A stretch of 64,000 bases of DNA from Streptomyces sp. NBC_00513 (GCF_041431415.1 NZ_CP107845.1:8254249-8318248), one strand, 5' to 3'; positions 24,880 to 33,845 are shown, counted from the first letter of the stretch. Notes: generated by a model from the sequence alone, not told the origin. Numbers and translations: made by a program.

Positions 24880-26667
24880 CCCAATGCCGGGTAGTTAGCA
24901 CATTTCCGCTGGTGGCAAGGGGTGTAGGCGTCGAGTCGGAACACGGCCAGCGGAGTCTCGTTGGTCAGGTAGTCCGGCAAGACTGCTGATCATCGAGGTG
25001 TTCCGTTGCCCGCACGCTATTGTCCTCTTTCGCCCGGCCTGACGACCATCTCGCGTGAGTTCACCGTGGCCTCGGGCCGGTTCGCCCCCGGTCATCTGGG
25101 CGGGCTGACCCAGATCGTGCCGTTCGACCTCGTCGATGCTCTCCTGGACGAAACCCGTTGCGTTCAGCGGCGGTTACGGGTTCTTCCTTCTCGGGTCGGG
25201 GTCTACTTCCTGCTCGCGATGTGTATGTTTCCCGAGGTCGGCTACCGGCTGGTCTGGAGCAAGCTGATCGCAGCTCTGACGAGCGGCGGGCTCGAGGTCG
25301 CTGATCCGACCGCGAAAGCCCTGCGCGACCTGCGTCGCCGTATCGGCACCGAACCGATGCGCCGCCTGTTCGATGTCCTGGCCGGACCACTCGCCCGACC
25401 GACGACTCCCGGGGTACGTTTCGGACCATTTCGGATGGTCTCCTTCGACGGCTGCAGCTCCATCAAGATTCCTGACACCGACCGCAACGTGGAGTGGTTC
25501 GGTCCCGGCAACCGCGGCGGACATCCAATGCTCGAGCTGATGACCCTGGCGGAGACCGGAACCCGGGCCCTGATCGGCGCGGTGTTCGGACCAACCAGCG
25601 ACGGCGAGACCGCCTACGCCCGAAGGCTCCTGCACCACCTGGGCCCGGACATGCTGGTCATGTGGGACAAAGGATTCGACGCCAACGCCTTCCTCGCCTC
25701 CGTGAACGACACCGGAGCCAAGTTCCTGGGCCGGCTGCGAGCCAACCGCCGCACCCCGGTCCTCGCTCCACTCGCGGACGGCTCCTACCTCTCCGTCATC
25801 GGCGCCGTCCCCGTGCGCGTCATCGAAGCACAGATCACTGTGACCTGCGGCGACAGCTCGTTCACCGGCTCTTACCGGCTGGTCACAACGCTGACCGACG
25901 CCCGCCGCTACCCTGCCACGATCCTCGTCACTCTCTATCACCAGAGGTGGGAACACGAGTCGGCGTACTACGCCCTTCGCCACACGATCACGGACGGCCG
26001 GGTCCTGCGCTCCGGTGATCCTGTCGGAGTCGAGCAGGAGATGTGGGCCCTACTCACCCTCTACCAGGCACTTCGAACCGTGATGGTCGAGGCCGCCGAG
26101 TCCCGGCCGGGCACCGACCCGGACCGCTGCGGCTTCACCATAGCCATCCAGACTGCCCGTGACCTCGTCGTCCAGGCGGCCGAGATCGTTTCCCCAATCG
26201 CCGGCACGGCTGGCGTCATTGCCAACCGTGTCCTTGCAGGACTCCTCCCGCACCGGCGCCCCAGCATCAGCACCCGAAAAGTCAGGTCGTCGATCTCCCG
26301 GTACGCCGAACGCCAGGACGACGGCCGGCCAGACACCAGCCTCCCGGTCACCGGCCTCGACGTCACCATCCTCGAACCCGAACCCGACCTGCCCACCGTC
26401 TCCCACGACGACCGGCACATCCCGCCCACCGACCGACGCCGACAGCGCGTCCTGGACCTCCTTGACGCCGACCCCGACCGCCACTGGCACACCCGCGAAC
26501 TCGCCCGACACCTCGGCGACATCACCCTCAGCACCATGTATCGCCAACTCGACAGATGGGCCGCACACGGACTCATCGACAAGACCGGACCAGCCATCTA
26601 CAGCAGCCCACGAAGCCACCCAACACCACTGCCACCAGCGGAAATGCGCTAACTACCCGGCATTGGG
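24880..26667. mobile_element. IS4-family element, intact, nested in the IS3 terminal repeat
   Basis: Terminal inverted repeats run CCCAATGCCGGGTAGTTAGC (24880) inward through CATTTCCGCTGGTGGCA. The right end is the reverse complement with one difference in ~34 bases. TCAAGG flanks both sides (24874-24879 and 26668-26673), a probable 6-bp target duplication taken from the IS3 end. Confidence 0.85.
25006..26652 (+). CDS. IS4-family transposase, 548 aa
   Basis: An N-terminal IS4 domain (IVPFDLVDALLDETRCVQRR, LPSRVGVYFLLAMCMFPEVG) precedes a DDE_Tnp_1 core. That core has the first D in MVSFDGCSSIKIPD, the second D in DMLVMWDKGFDANAF and the E in the Y2-type motif YHQRWEHESAYYALRHTI. The C-terminal ~100 residues contain a helix-turn-helix (ARHLGDITLSTMYRQLDRWA). 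It is a full-length open frame inside matching terminal repeats, so probably active. Confidence 0.92.
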   Translation: MPARYCPLSPGLTTISREFTVASGRFAPGHLGGLTQIVPFDLVDALLDETRCVQRRLRVLPSRVGVYFLLAMCMFPEVGYRLVWSKLIAALTSGGLEVADPTAKALRDLRRRIGTEPMRRLFDVLAGPLARPTTPGVRFGPFRMVSFDGCSSIKIPDTDRNVEWFGPGNRGGHPMLELMTLAETGTRALIGAVFGPTSDGETAYARRLLHHLGPDMLVMWDKGFDANAFLASVNDTGAKFLGRLRANRRTPVLAPLADGSYLSVIGAVPVRVIEAQITVTCGDSSFTGSYRLVTTLTDARRYPATILVTLYHQRWEHESAYYALRHTITDGRVLRSGDPVGVEQEMWALLTLYQALRTVMVEAAESRPGTDPDRCGFTIAIQTARDLVVQAAEIVSPIAGTAGVIANRVLAGLLPHRRPSISTRKVRSSISRYAERQDDGRPDTSLPVTGLDVTILEPEPDLPTVSHDDRHIPPTDRRRQRVLDLLDADPDRHWHTRELARHLGDITLSTMYRQLDRWAAHGLIDKTGPAIYSSPRSHPTPLPPAEMR

Positions 26668-26676
26668 TCAAGGCCC

Positions 26677-27357
26677 GCCGCCATCTCCACCCACTGCCTG
26701 GACATCAGCGAGCCGAAGACCGTGATCGGCCTGCTGGCGGACTACCGCCTCTACACCGCCCGGTGGGACCTGGCCGACCACCCCGCCCGGCCCCGCCCAC
26801 CCACTCCCGCGCCCGACCCGGACCGGCAACCCCCGGCCGACCCCGGCGAGCCGGCTGCGCTCCGGCCACCGAGCCAGGACGCGGGGGAGTGGGAGATCCC
26901 CCGCATCCCGCTCCAGTACGACCGGGCCGTCCTCGCCGGTGCGGTGGTGCGGGAGAAGCTGCGCACCACCACAACCGCCGCCGTGCGGGGCCGGGCGTAC
27001 GACGTCGTCGCCCACCAGCAGGCGGCGATGCCCGAGCAGCTGCTCGCGCCCCCGGCCGCCGAAGCCGAGCACGACGACCAGGAGCCGGAGCCCGGCCGCC
27101 AGGAGGCGATCGGCATGACGGCCGTGCGGGCCCTGCGGGAGTCCCGTACGGATGTGGAAGCCCTCGATCTCACGGCCGACCGACTGCGCCTTATCCAGGA
27201 GACGGCCGCCAAGATGGCCGCCGAATCCCGGCTCCGCGCGGATCGCCACACCGGCCAGCACGACACCGACGTAGTGCGCCCGGTGCGCCCGGACGACCAG
27301 CAGGCGCACCGCCCGCAGGGGCCCGGACCGCACCGCGGCCGCGAGGCCGGCCACTGA
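26677..27357 (+). pseudogene. MobF relaxase C-terminal remnant (second copy)
   Basis: It begins abruptly at the IS3 edge with AISTHCLDISEPKTVIG and runs to a stop at 27357. GEWEIPRIPLQYDRAVLAGA, RGRAYDVVAHQQAAMPEQLL and VRALRESRTDVEALDLTADR closely parallel 15190-15840. Differences are spread through the copy, so it is a diverged paralogue rather than a recent duplication. It is directly followed by the palindrome array at 27361-27785. Confidence 0.6.
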
Positions 27358-27360
27358 GTG

Positions 27361-27785
27361 GACCCGATGGTGCGCACCCGGTGCGGTGGTGCGCACCGAC
27401 GGTGCGGTGCACCCCATTCCACCGAGTGGAGGCCACCGCACCGGAGTGGAGACCACCGTGCGGCATCCATTCCACCGAGTGGAGCCCACCGGCCCGGGAG
27501 TGGACGCCACCGGCCCGGCTCCACTCCACCGAGTGGAGCCCACCCGGTGGGAGTGGACGCCAGCGCCCGGGACGATGGCGTCCATCCACCCGATGTGCAC
27601 CCGCCGCATTTCCCCTTGACCTGGGTCCGTGTCAAGGAGGAATGCGCCCGCCTTCAGGCGGTCCACTCCGCCGCACCGACCCACCGGGATGCGCACCACC
27701 CCGGGTGCGCTGGCTGCCTTGGTGCGCACCGCCCACCGAGTGGATGCGCACCGGATGGACGGTGGTGCGCATCGTGCGCGTGGCT
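27361..27785. repeat. Palindrome/iteron-like array downstream of the relaxase remnant
   Basis: CCACCGAGTGG cores occur at 27419-27429, 27472-27482, 27526-27536 and 27733-27743, mostly as TCCACCGAGTGGA, a near-palindrome. GAGTGGA alone recurs at 27444, 27498 and 27551. The palindrome GGTGCGCACC occurs at 27369, 27388 and 27721, with ATGCGCACC variants at 27689 and 27744. No gene spans the array. The density and placement beside a MobF gene suggest an origin of transfer, an origin of replication or a partition site. Confidence 0.6.
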
Positions 27786-28221
27786 ACGGACGCATGGACT
27801 TCAGGGTGCGTGCCCACTTCAGGTGTTCGTCGCGCATGGTCTCCAGGGTGGCGCGGGTGTCTCCGTGGTCGTCGGGATCGGGGATGACGTTCTCGACGAA
27901 GCGGATGATGCTGCGGGCGATGCCCAGCACGGCGGTAGTAGGGGAGTCGCGCGTCCAGTCCCGTAGGGCGGACAGCAGGATGCATCCGACCTCGTCCAGG
28001 GCAAAGGAGTCCGAGTGCGGCTCCCCGTCGCCCAGGACCCCCGTGACGGGGAAGACGATGTTCTCAGCGAGCCGCAGCAACAGGAAGGCCAGCTCGGGAG
28101 TAGCCGACGTGCGTCCGGAGGCGTGGTTCCCGCCGCCCATCTGCAGAGCGAGAAGGTAGTCGAAGGCGCGGTCGACCTCTCCCGGGGTGAGCGGGGTGCG
28201 AGGCGGGATCAGGTACGGCAT
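27784..28221 (-). CDS. Conserved hypothetical protein, 145 aa
   Basis: Starts MPYLIPPRTPLTPGEVDRAF; the region before 28221 reads GAGGAGACCTCC, a good ribosome binding site. It looks soluble and largely helical (LLLRLAENIVFPVTGVLG, CILLSALRDWTRD, SIIRFVENVIPDPDD) with no signal peptide or TM segment. It sits between the palindrome array and the replication-relaxation remnant. Family unknown to me. Confidence 0.5.
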   Translation of the reverse strand: MPYLIPPRTPLTPGEVDRAFDYLLALQMGGGNHASGRTSATPELAFLLLRLAENIVFPVTGVLGDGEPHSDSFALDEVGCILLSALRDWTRDSPTTAVLGIARSIIRFVENVIPDPDDHGDTRATLETMRDEHLKWARTLKSMRP

Positions 28222-28290
28222 GGAGGTCTCCTCAACTGGGTGACGTCGCTCGGATTACGACGACTCCCAGCAGCCTCGGACGATCACCCT

Positions 28291-29072
28291 GTGGACAGAG
28301 GCCAGAGAAATCTCCCCCTCCGCCGGCTGGGGAAGCGGATCACCAACCCGGCGGGGTCGACGAACAGCTACCGCGGCGACGTGCTGCGCGTGCTCGGAGC
28401 GTTGAAGGTGGAGACGGCTGATCAGATCCAGCGGATCGGCGCTCCGCACCTGACCTTCCGGCACGCCGACAAGGAGACCCCCTCGAAGCAGAAGCAGGCC
28501 CGCACCGCCTCGCACTCCGGCGCGCTCTCCGACATGCGCAAGCACGGCCTGTCCGAGAACGGCGGCTCCGCAGAGACGGGCGACTCGCTGCGGAACCTGA
28601 CCCCCAAGGGCCTGGAGGCCGCCTCCTACGAGCTGCGGCGCCCGGCGGGGGAGATGGGCTCCACCGCGCGCGGCGCGGGCTCCAGCGGGGCCTCCCACCC
28701 GATGGCCGTCAACGAGACGGTGATCGCACTGCTGCGCCCGAAGCCGACATGGCCAAGCTCGCCGACGACCTGCCACACGTCCAGGCCGCCGCCCAGGCCG
28801 CCGTCGACTCACCGGACGGGATCGGCACCATCGCCTCGTACTGGACCGAGGTCCCGCTGCCCGCCACTGGGACGTGGAACGCGCCCGGCAAGGGCGGCGC
28901 CCAGGCCGACCTGGTCCTCACCGCCCCGCAGGACCAGGTGCCGCCGCTGTTCATCGAGGTCGACAACTGCCACGAGACCGCTGAGGAGCTCGCTGCCAAG
29001 CTGGACTTCACGGCTCCTGACCTCGCCCCGCAGCACTGGCTTATCGCCGCAGTTCCCTCCCGCACGGCATAG
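28291..29072 (+). pseudogene. Replication-relaxation family protein, N-terminal remnant
   Basis: GDVLRVLGALKVETADQIQR is the winged-helix start of Replic_Relax proteins. It is followed by GALSDMRKHGLSENGGSAET, NLTPKGLEAASYELRRP and EMGSTARGAG...HPMAVNETVIALL. A frameshift near 28740 moves the frame to DMAKLADDLPHVQAAAQAAV, GIGTIASYWTEVPLP and PPLFIEVDNCHETAEELAAK, which ends early at 29072. The C-terminal third is missing; the counterpart of that third is at 4806-6281. Confidence 0.6.
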
Positions 29073-29198
29073 GGCGCGACCGCGTGACGGGGCTCTTCGG
29101 GCCGCCTGCCCGTGCGGCAGGCGGCCCGAAGGAGCCCTTGCCCTGCGCCACACCACCGCACCGGCGGTGGCGCTACCAGACATGCCTGCCGTCGGGAG

Positions 29199-29429
29199 CT
29201 ACAGCCAGTACACGTACCGGTTGTCGTACTCGCCGCCCTCGCAGACCTCGCGCTGGGTGCCGGGGTCGGTGGCCACGAAGCCGCCGCCCGCTTCGCACTG
29301 CCAGAACGCGACCGGCGGCCCCGAGGGGAAGGCCACCGGGGCGGCGGCCGCCCGGGCGGCGGTGGGGGCGAGGGCGCAGGCGGCCAGGGCGAGCGCGGCG
29401 GTGGCGAGTGCTCGGGTGATGCGGTGCAC
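29199..29429 (-). CDS. Small secreted protein, 76 aa
   Basis: GTG start at 29429 after CGGAGGAGAAAC. An Ala-rich Sec signal peptide (MHRITRALATAALALAACAL) is probably cleaved near ARA-AAA (~30). The mature ~45 residues contain two Cys (FWQCEAGGGF, REVCEGGEYDNRY), likely one disulfide, and end YVYWL. Unknown function. It is one of several tiny secreted proteins in this window. Confidence 0.6.
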   Translation of the reverse strand: MHRITRALATAALALAACALAPTAARAAAAPVAFPSGPPVAFWQCEAGGGFVATDPGTQREVCEGGEYDNRYVYWL

Positions 29430-29592
29430 GGGGGTTTCTCCTCCGATCGGTTGGCGCTGCCGACGGAAGGAGCACCGGGGCGGGGTCCCGGCGGCCGGTA
29501 GCCGGTTGGCTTCAGATGGCGGCCCGGCCTGCGGGCTCGCGACGGGCCGGGGCGGGCCGTCTTCGGGCCTGCTCCGGTGGCATGTCCGGCGC

Positions 29593-29819
29593 CTACTGCA
29601 CGCCGAGGATGATGCCGCTGGCTGCGGCCTGCGCGTCCGGGTTGCTCAGGAACTCGTGGACGCTGTGGACGAACTCCTTGCGGCTGAGCGCGCCGTCGCT
29701 GTCCGTGTCGAGCTGGTCGAATGCATCCCATGCGACGGGAGGGGTGAAATTCCAGACACCGGCGAGGTACTCGAAATCGGCCATGCTCACCTCGTTGACG
29801 CGCTTGCTGTCCACGATCT
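29593..29819 (-). pseudogene. EF-hand calcium-binding protein, C-terminal fragment
   Basis: DSKRVNEVSMADFEYLAGVW and AFDQLDTDSDGALSRKEFV show a canonical EF-hand loop (D-T-D-S-D-G-A-L-S-R-K-E), as in Streptomyces CabC-like proteins of ~180 aa. The N-terminal hands are absent. The break is at ~29820, where IS110 sequence begins on the other strand. Confidence 0.65.
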
Positions 29820-30300
29820 CTGGACGCGGCCTGTCAGGCGGTCGATGACCTGGCGCGTGCCACCGAGGAGGCCTTTCGTTCACACCCGGACGCGGCGATC
29901 ATGCTGAGTTTTCCGGGGATCGGGCCCCAGGTCGGTGCTCGCATTCTGGGCGAGATCGGCGACGACAGGAGCCGGTTCGCCACGGCTGGAGGGCTGAAGG
30001 CGTACGCGGGCTCGGCCCCGATCACGCGGGCCTCCGGCAAACGCCGCTACGTCGGACGCCGGTTCGTCAAGAACAACCGGCTCAACCACGTCGGCCACCT
30101 GTGGGCCTTCGCCTCCATCAGCGGTTCAACCGGCGCGGACGCCCACTACCGGCGCCGCCGGGCAGGAGGAGACTGGCACATGCAGGCCCTCCGGCACCTG
30201 TTCAACGCATGCTCGGCCAACTCCACCACTGCCTTCAGGCACGAGTTCCCTTCGACGAATCCATCGCCTTCCCCACCGCTTGTGCTGGACAGGCGGACTG
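29820..30300 (+). pseudogene. IS110-family transposase, C-terminal fragment
   Basis: LDAACQAVDDLARATEEAF, then MLSFPGIGPQVGARILGEIG (helix-hairpin-helix-like), FATAGGLKAYAGSAPITRAS and NNRLNHVGHLWAFASIS match the transposase_20 domain of IS110/IS116-type enzymes. The N-terminal DEDD domain is absent. A second related fragment is at 34946-35260. Confidence 0.75.
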
Positions 30301-30352
30301 AGCAGGGGAACCTGGTCGTGATTGATGCTGTCGGTGGGATACAACGGTTGGT

Positions 30353-30847
30353 ATGACGGTCTTCTACTGTGCGAAGTGCGGTGCCGAACTCACCCCGGAC
30401 CTGCAGGAGCTTCAGGGCGTCCCGGACATCTCGCTGCATGACAAAGACCGGCACGGCAAGACGCCGCTTGCGCCTTCGACAGTCCCGCGAGGCAGCTACG
30501 CCATTGATCCCGAACCCTGGGGCGCCCCTTTCGTGGCTTCAGGCGCCCAGGCGGCGTGTGCACTTGTGAGCCGGGCTCTTCTCATGCCGCCCGGCATGAC
30601 CGACATGGTGCCCGCCGGCCCCCGGGACTCTGTCGTCGTGCACCCGGAGGACGCGCCGAGCCTGCAGCTGGCCAGCTCTTTGGGTATGCACCACGGTTGC
30701 TGCGGACCTCTTGGAACTGGAGGCCCCAACATGACGTGTGTGTGCGGGGCGGCCGTGGGAACTCTTGCTGCGGACTGTATGGGTCCGCACGAGCTACATC
30801 TGGATCCGCTGCGGACGTACGCCTTCACGCCCGGCACATCCCTGTGA
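30353..30847 (+). CDS. Hypothetical protein with zinc-ribbon-like cysteines
   Basis: 164 residues from ATG 30353 (MTVFYCAKCGAELTPDLQEL). Cys pairs CAKCG at the N-terminus and CC, CVCG near 122-137 suggest metal binding. PWGAPFVASGAQAACALV and GMHHGCCGPLGTGGPNMTCV are distinctive. No signal peptide or membrane segment. It follows the IS110 remnant and looks intact. I recall similar Streptomyces hypotheticals but can give no function. Confidence 0.55.
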   Translation: MTVFYCAKCGAELTPDLQELQGVPDISLHDKDRHGKTPLAPSTVPRGSYAIDPEPWGAPFVASGAQAACALVSRALLMPPGMTDMVPAGPRDSVVVHPEDAPSLQLASSLGMHHGCCGPLGTGGPNMTCVCGAAVGTLAADCMGPHELHLDPLRTYAFTPGTSL

Positions 30848-30926
30848 TCATGAACCATTTGACGCTGCCAGACCGGTGTCCCTGCCGGGCATCTTGACTC
30901 CTTAGCTGCATGAGGTGCCTTTGTCC

Positions 30927-30996
30927 GCGATAGCCGGAGGAAGAGGTCTGTCCCGTGTCCGGGGGCTGGCAGTGCTGCACGGGTACATGTACCGGT
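30927..30996 (+). promoter_or_regulatory. Conserved leader, copy 1 (GCGATAGCCG ... GGTACNNGTACC)
   Basis: Shared blocks are GCGATAGCCG, GAGGTC, GGGGGCTGGC and GGTACATGTACCGGT, the last ending directly before ATG 30997. GGTACATGTACC is a perfect 12-bp palindrome, operator-like. Related copies: 34791-34860 and 35281-35352. Confidence 0.55.
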
Positions 30997-31339
30997 ATGG
31001 CTCGTGAACGGATCCGGTGGCCCCTCGTTGTGGACCGCTCCTGAAGGTCAGGCTCAGGCAGGTGATGTACCGCCGGCTGTCCGCGCAGCTGATCCAGGCT
31101 CGCCGCGAGGGCTGCTTCCTCGACCTGATCGACATGGTCTGAGCCGTCCACGTCCTACCGGCACGGGCCGAGCTCGGACGCCTTCGTGTACGAGATGCCC
31201 GGCTGGCTCCGCCTCGACCGCACCAAGTCAGGAGCACGCCCTGTACGTCGCAGCCGAGAAAGACACCCTCCGACAGCAGCTGGCCCCCTGGCTCGAGTTC
31301 GCGGGCATCCCCGTGCTCGTTGGCCGCGGCTTCGCATGA
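30997..31339 (+). pseudogene. TOPRIM/TopVIA-like plasmid gene, decayed copy
   Basis: It starts MARERIRWPLVVDRS then stops (TGA). Pieces of the same gene follow in other frames: RQVMYRRLSAQLIQARREG, FLDLIDMV and EHALYVAAEKDTLRQQLAPW with GIPVLVGRGFA. These resemble an actinobacterial plasmid/phage protein whose later part carries a TOPRIM-like GDFD motif. That part is absent here. At least one deletion and one frameshift are evident. The 5' end is nearly identical to 34861-34905. Confidence 0.5.
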
Positions 31340-31440
31340 TGGAACGGTGAGTCCCGCATGCGGGACTCACCGTTTTGGAAGAGCGAGCTCGGGGGGCTGC
31401 TACTGGAGGCCGCTGGCAATGGGGACCACGGCGGCGGCGG

Positions 31441-31746
31441 GTCCACTGCCCTGAACTGGATGCCCTCACCGGCCACGTCCGCTTCTTCAGCAAGATGCTC
31501 ACCGAGCGCCAGGGCGAACGGCTGCCGCAGTGGCTCGATGCCGTCCGACAAGATGACCTCCCCGGCCTCCATATCCTCGCCGCAGGCATCGACCGCGACC
31601 GCGATGCAGTCATCGCCGGCCTCACCCTGCCCTGGAGCTCAGGCGTCGTCGAAGGCCACGTCAACCGGATCAAGATGCTCAAACGCCAGATGTTCGGCCG
31701 AGCCGGCTTCGATCTCCTCCGCAAGCGTGTCCTGCTCTACTCATAG
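31441..31746 (+). pseudogene. ISL3-family transposase, C-terminal fragment
   Basis: VHCPELDALTGHVRFFSKML and SGVVEGHVNRIKMLKRQMFG match the end of ISL3-family transposases, with the final catalytic E in VEGHVNRIK. It closes with AGFDLLRKRVLLYS. Only about the last 100 residues remain. Confidence 0.75.
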
Positions 31747-31794
31747 GACATCGCCTTGCGATGGCTTCCAAGCACTTTGCGGGGCAGACCAGGC

Positions 31795-32214
31795 TCAGGC
31801 CGCCATGAAGCGGCCCAGATCGCGTGACTTGCACTGAAGGGCGGCTGCCCAAGCCCCCTCAGAGGAAACCGAGGCCGCCGGGACCTGAACATCCTTGAGA
31901 CCGCCGTTGCCTGCTGGCTGCCAGTTCACCTCGATGCCTGCCCTCTCCGCCAGGACCAGCACCGTGGCGACGAAGCCCTCGGACAGGGCAGCCATGACTG
32001 CGTGACTCGCTCTCCGGTGCCACGCAAGCAGGGCGTCGACGAACTCTTTGAACGCAATGGGGTCGATCTGACACTCGTCAGCTTGCATGGGTCCGATACC
32101 GGACGGCATCCCCAGTTCGGCTTCGTACACGCGCACCTGGCTCATGAACAGCCGGGAGGCCCCGTCGGACGGGTTCCACAGGGTCTCGTCGCCCATGTCG
32201 TAGTACTGGCTCAA
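31795..32214 (-). CDS. DUF6086-like hypothetical protein
   Basis: 139 residues starting MSQYYDMGDETLWNPSDGAS. The early motif GIGPMQADECQIDP and the following FKEFVDALLAWHRR resemble Streptomyces DUF6086 proteins. The second half is helical (GFVATVLVLAERAGIEVNW). The last ~30 residues look less conserved. Soluble, single gene, function unknown. Confidence 0.55.
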   Translation of the reverse strand: MSQYYDMGDETLWNPSDGASRLFMSQVRVYEAELGMPSGIGPMQADECQIDPIAFKEFVDALLAWHRRASHAVMAALSEGFVATVLVLAERAGIEVNWQPAGNGGLKDVQVPAASVSSEGAWAAALQCKSRDLGRFMAA

Positions 32215-32556
32215 TGCAGCCCCTCCCTGTTGGTCATACCGACCGGCGTCGCAAGCACATGAGATTACGGTCAGTCAGCCCTCCACGGAAAGTGAGCCAG
32301 AATCCCAGAGGATGACGTCGCCCAGCGGCGATGAGGATCGTTGAAAACTGGGTCTGCCCGCAGTTCCGTGAGAGATCTTGGAGCGCCTTGCCCTGGCAAC
32401 AGGGGCGAGTAGAAAGTCTCGGCCTCCGCCTCTCCGCGCCGCTACTGTGCTGCTGGTAGATCGTCGTGACCAACGAAAGGAGCTGAGTTGTGCTGACCAC
32501 CACGCACCCGCCGTAGGTGCCTCTGGAAAGCCCAGAGGGCCCTACGGAGGCTCTCA
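32215..32556. other. Intergenic region between divergent genes
   Basis: About 340 bp with a slightly lower GC content. It must hold the promoters of the DUF6086-like gene (minus) and of the gene at 32557 (plus). I see no repeat or RNA structure worth naming. Confidence 0.35.
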
Positions 32557-32916
32557 ATGTCCCGAACTGTCCGCACGACTCCCAGGCGACTCCGAGTCCA
32601 AGAGGGCGCATCGGAGTCCATGTCGCTGTACGACCTGCGCTATGCAAATGCTGAACTGGCCCGAGCCGCCCGCGAAGGCCGTCGCCCCGCCCCGGCGAAG
32701 ACGCTGCGCCAGCTCACCTCTTGGCAATGGATGGTGCTTTATTGCAGGAAGGGCTCGTTTTCCGCCGAGATCGCTACGGCAGAGGGCCGCGCCCGGCTGC
32801 AGGGTCGACTCGACGCCCAGCGGATCCGCGGACTGCACCGTGCTGGCCACGAACTTGACGACGCAGCCATGCCGCCGGTCCGCCACCGTCATGGTGTGCT
32901 CTGGAACGCCTGGTAG
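32557..32916 (+). CDS. Small phage/plasmid-type hypothetical protein
   Basis: 119 residues: MSRTVRTTPRRLRVQEGASE, then SLYDLRYANAELARAAREGR and the C-terminal MPPVRHRHGVLWNAW. The SRTVRTTPR start and the RHRH..LW ending characterise small basic proteins seen in Streptomyces phages and integrative elements. No enzymatic motif. Its high Arg content suggests nucleic-acid contact. Confidence 0.55.
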   Translation: MSRTVRTTPRRLRVQEGASESMSLYDLRYANAELARAAREGRRPAPAKTLRQLTSWQWMVLYCRKGSFSAEIATAEGRARLQGRLDAQRIRGLHRAGHELDDAAMPPVRHRHGVLWNAW

Positions 32917-32995
32917 AGGCGAAGCACCCAGGACTGACCGACACTCGCGAGCATAGGAAGTGCGCACCGGTGACGGCCCTCCGGGCCGGGGGCCG

Positions 32996-33328
32996 TCAAG
33001 CGGGAGCTTGCACGGTCAGCTGGCTTGGGCGTGTCCTTCGGCTCGGGCTCGGGTGCTGGCGAGGCGGTATGAATCGGTGCCGGTCTCGATTGTCCGCACC
33101 GGCCAGGTCGCCATCCTTGCCGTAGAAGAGGTCCTTGTTCGCGCTGTTCCAGTTCTCCACCATCTGCAACCCCTCGTGGATCTCCTGCCGCATCTCGACG
33201 TCGGCCAGGTAGTCGCAGACAAACGAGGTCCTCACCGCCCGGCCCAAACGGTCCAGGTCGCCGGCGAGCGCAGAGTCGCGCAAGGTGTGGTGCTCGTGGG
33301 CGAGGTCGGGCGTGTGGTCGGTGGGCAC
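32996..33328 (-). pseudogene. Tn3-family transposase fragment
   Basis: [40 protein letters not shown] and [15 protein letters not shown] match the C-terminal region of Tn3-family TnpA found in Streptomyces. After GAD the sequence diverges. No 38-bp Tn3 ends or resolvase are visible nearby. Confidence 0.65.
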
Positions 33329-33515
33329 GATGTCCTCGGATTCCCCCGGCGCGCGGCCGGGTCAGCAGTCGTCCGGCCCGCACGCGGACGTGCGTACGGG
33401 CTGTACCGCAGGCCCCCGGGTAGACGTGCTCCGCGATGAGAGGGGGATGGCGGGGCCCCGACACGTGTGCGTGACGTGTGGGTACGGGGGTGGTGGACTT
33501 CCTATGGTGGCTGGC

Positions 33516-33845
33516 ATGGATCACTACGCGGGGCGGCGGCGCGGCTGCCGGAACCTCACCGATGTCCAGGACGAGTTGGCGCGGCGCTTGGAGGCGCAGG
33601 CGGGCCGGCTGCGTGCGGAGGCCGGCCGCGGCGGCGGGGACGGGCTGTCGGTGGTGGAGGCGGTGGCCCTGGCGGCGGTCCAGCTCGGCCTCAAACGCCG
33701 GCGCCGACCGCGTGAGCCGGCCGCAACCGGCGGCGCGCCACGGCGGTGTCAGTGTCAGGGCCACCCCGGCGGCCGGGGCCGTGCCGATCGATCGGCCGCC
33801 GATCGGGAACCGATGCCGGCCTGCGGGTTGCGATCAATCCGATGA
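33516..33845 (+). CDS. Possible small basic protein
   Basis: Starts MDHYAGRRRGCRNLTDVQDE. ELARRLEAQAGRLRAE and SVVEAVALAAVQLGLKRRRR could form a ribbon-helix-helix-like or helical DNA-binding unit. The C-terminal part beyond RRRRPREP is probably out of frame or low complexity. Composition alone supports it. Confidence 0.3.
   Translation: MDHYAGRRRGCRNLTDVQDELARRLEAQAGRLRAEAGRGGGDGLSVVEAVALAAVQLGLKRRRRPREPAATGGAPRRCQCQGHPGGRGRADRSAADREPMPACGLRSIR

Larger units (their letters stand above)
23673..24882. mobile_element. IS3-family element, decayed, with IS4 in its right end
   Basis: The ends match over ~26 bp: left from 23673 (GGGCCTTGACCCCGGATTTT) and right, read inward on the opposite strand, GGGCCTTGACCCTGGATTTT. 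It encodes OrfA and a broken OrfB on the minus strand. The right terminal repeat is interrupted by the IS4 at 24880-26667, so the element's last few bases lie beyond that insertion, at 26674-26676. Confidence 0.75.
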
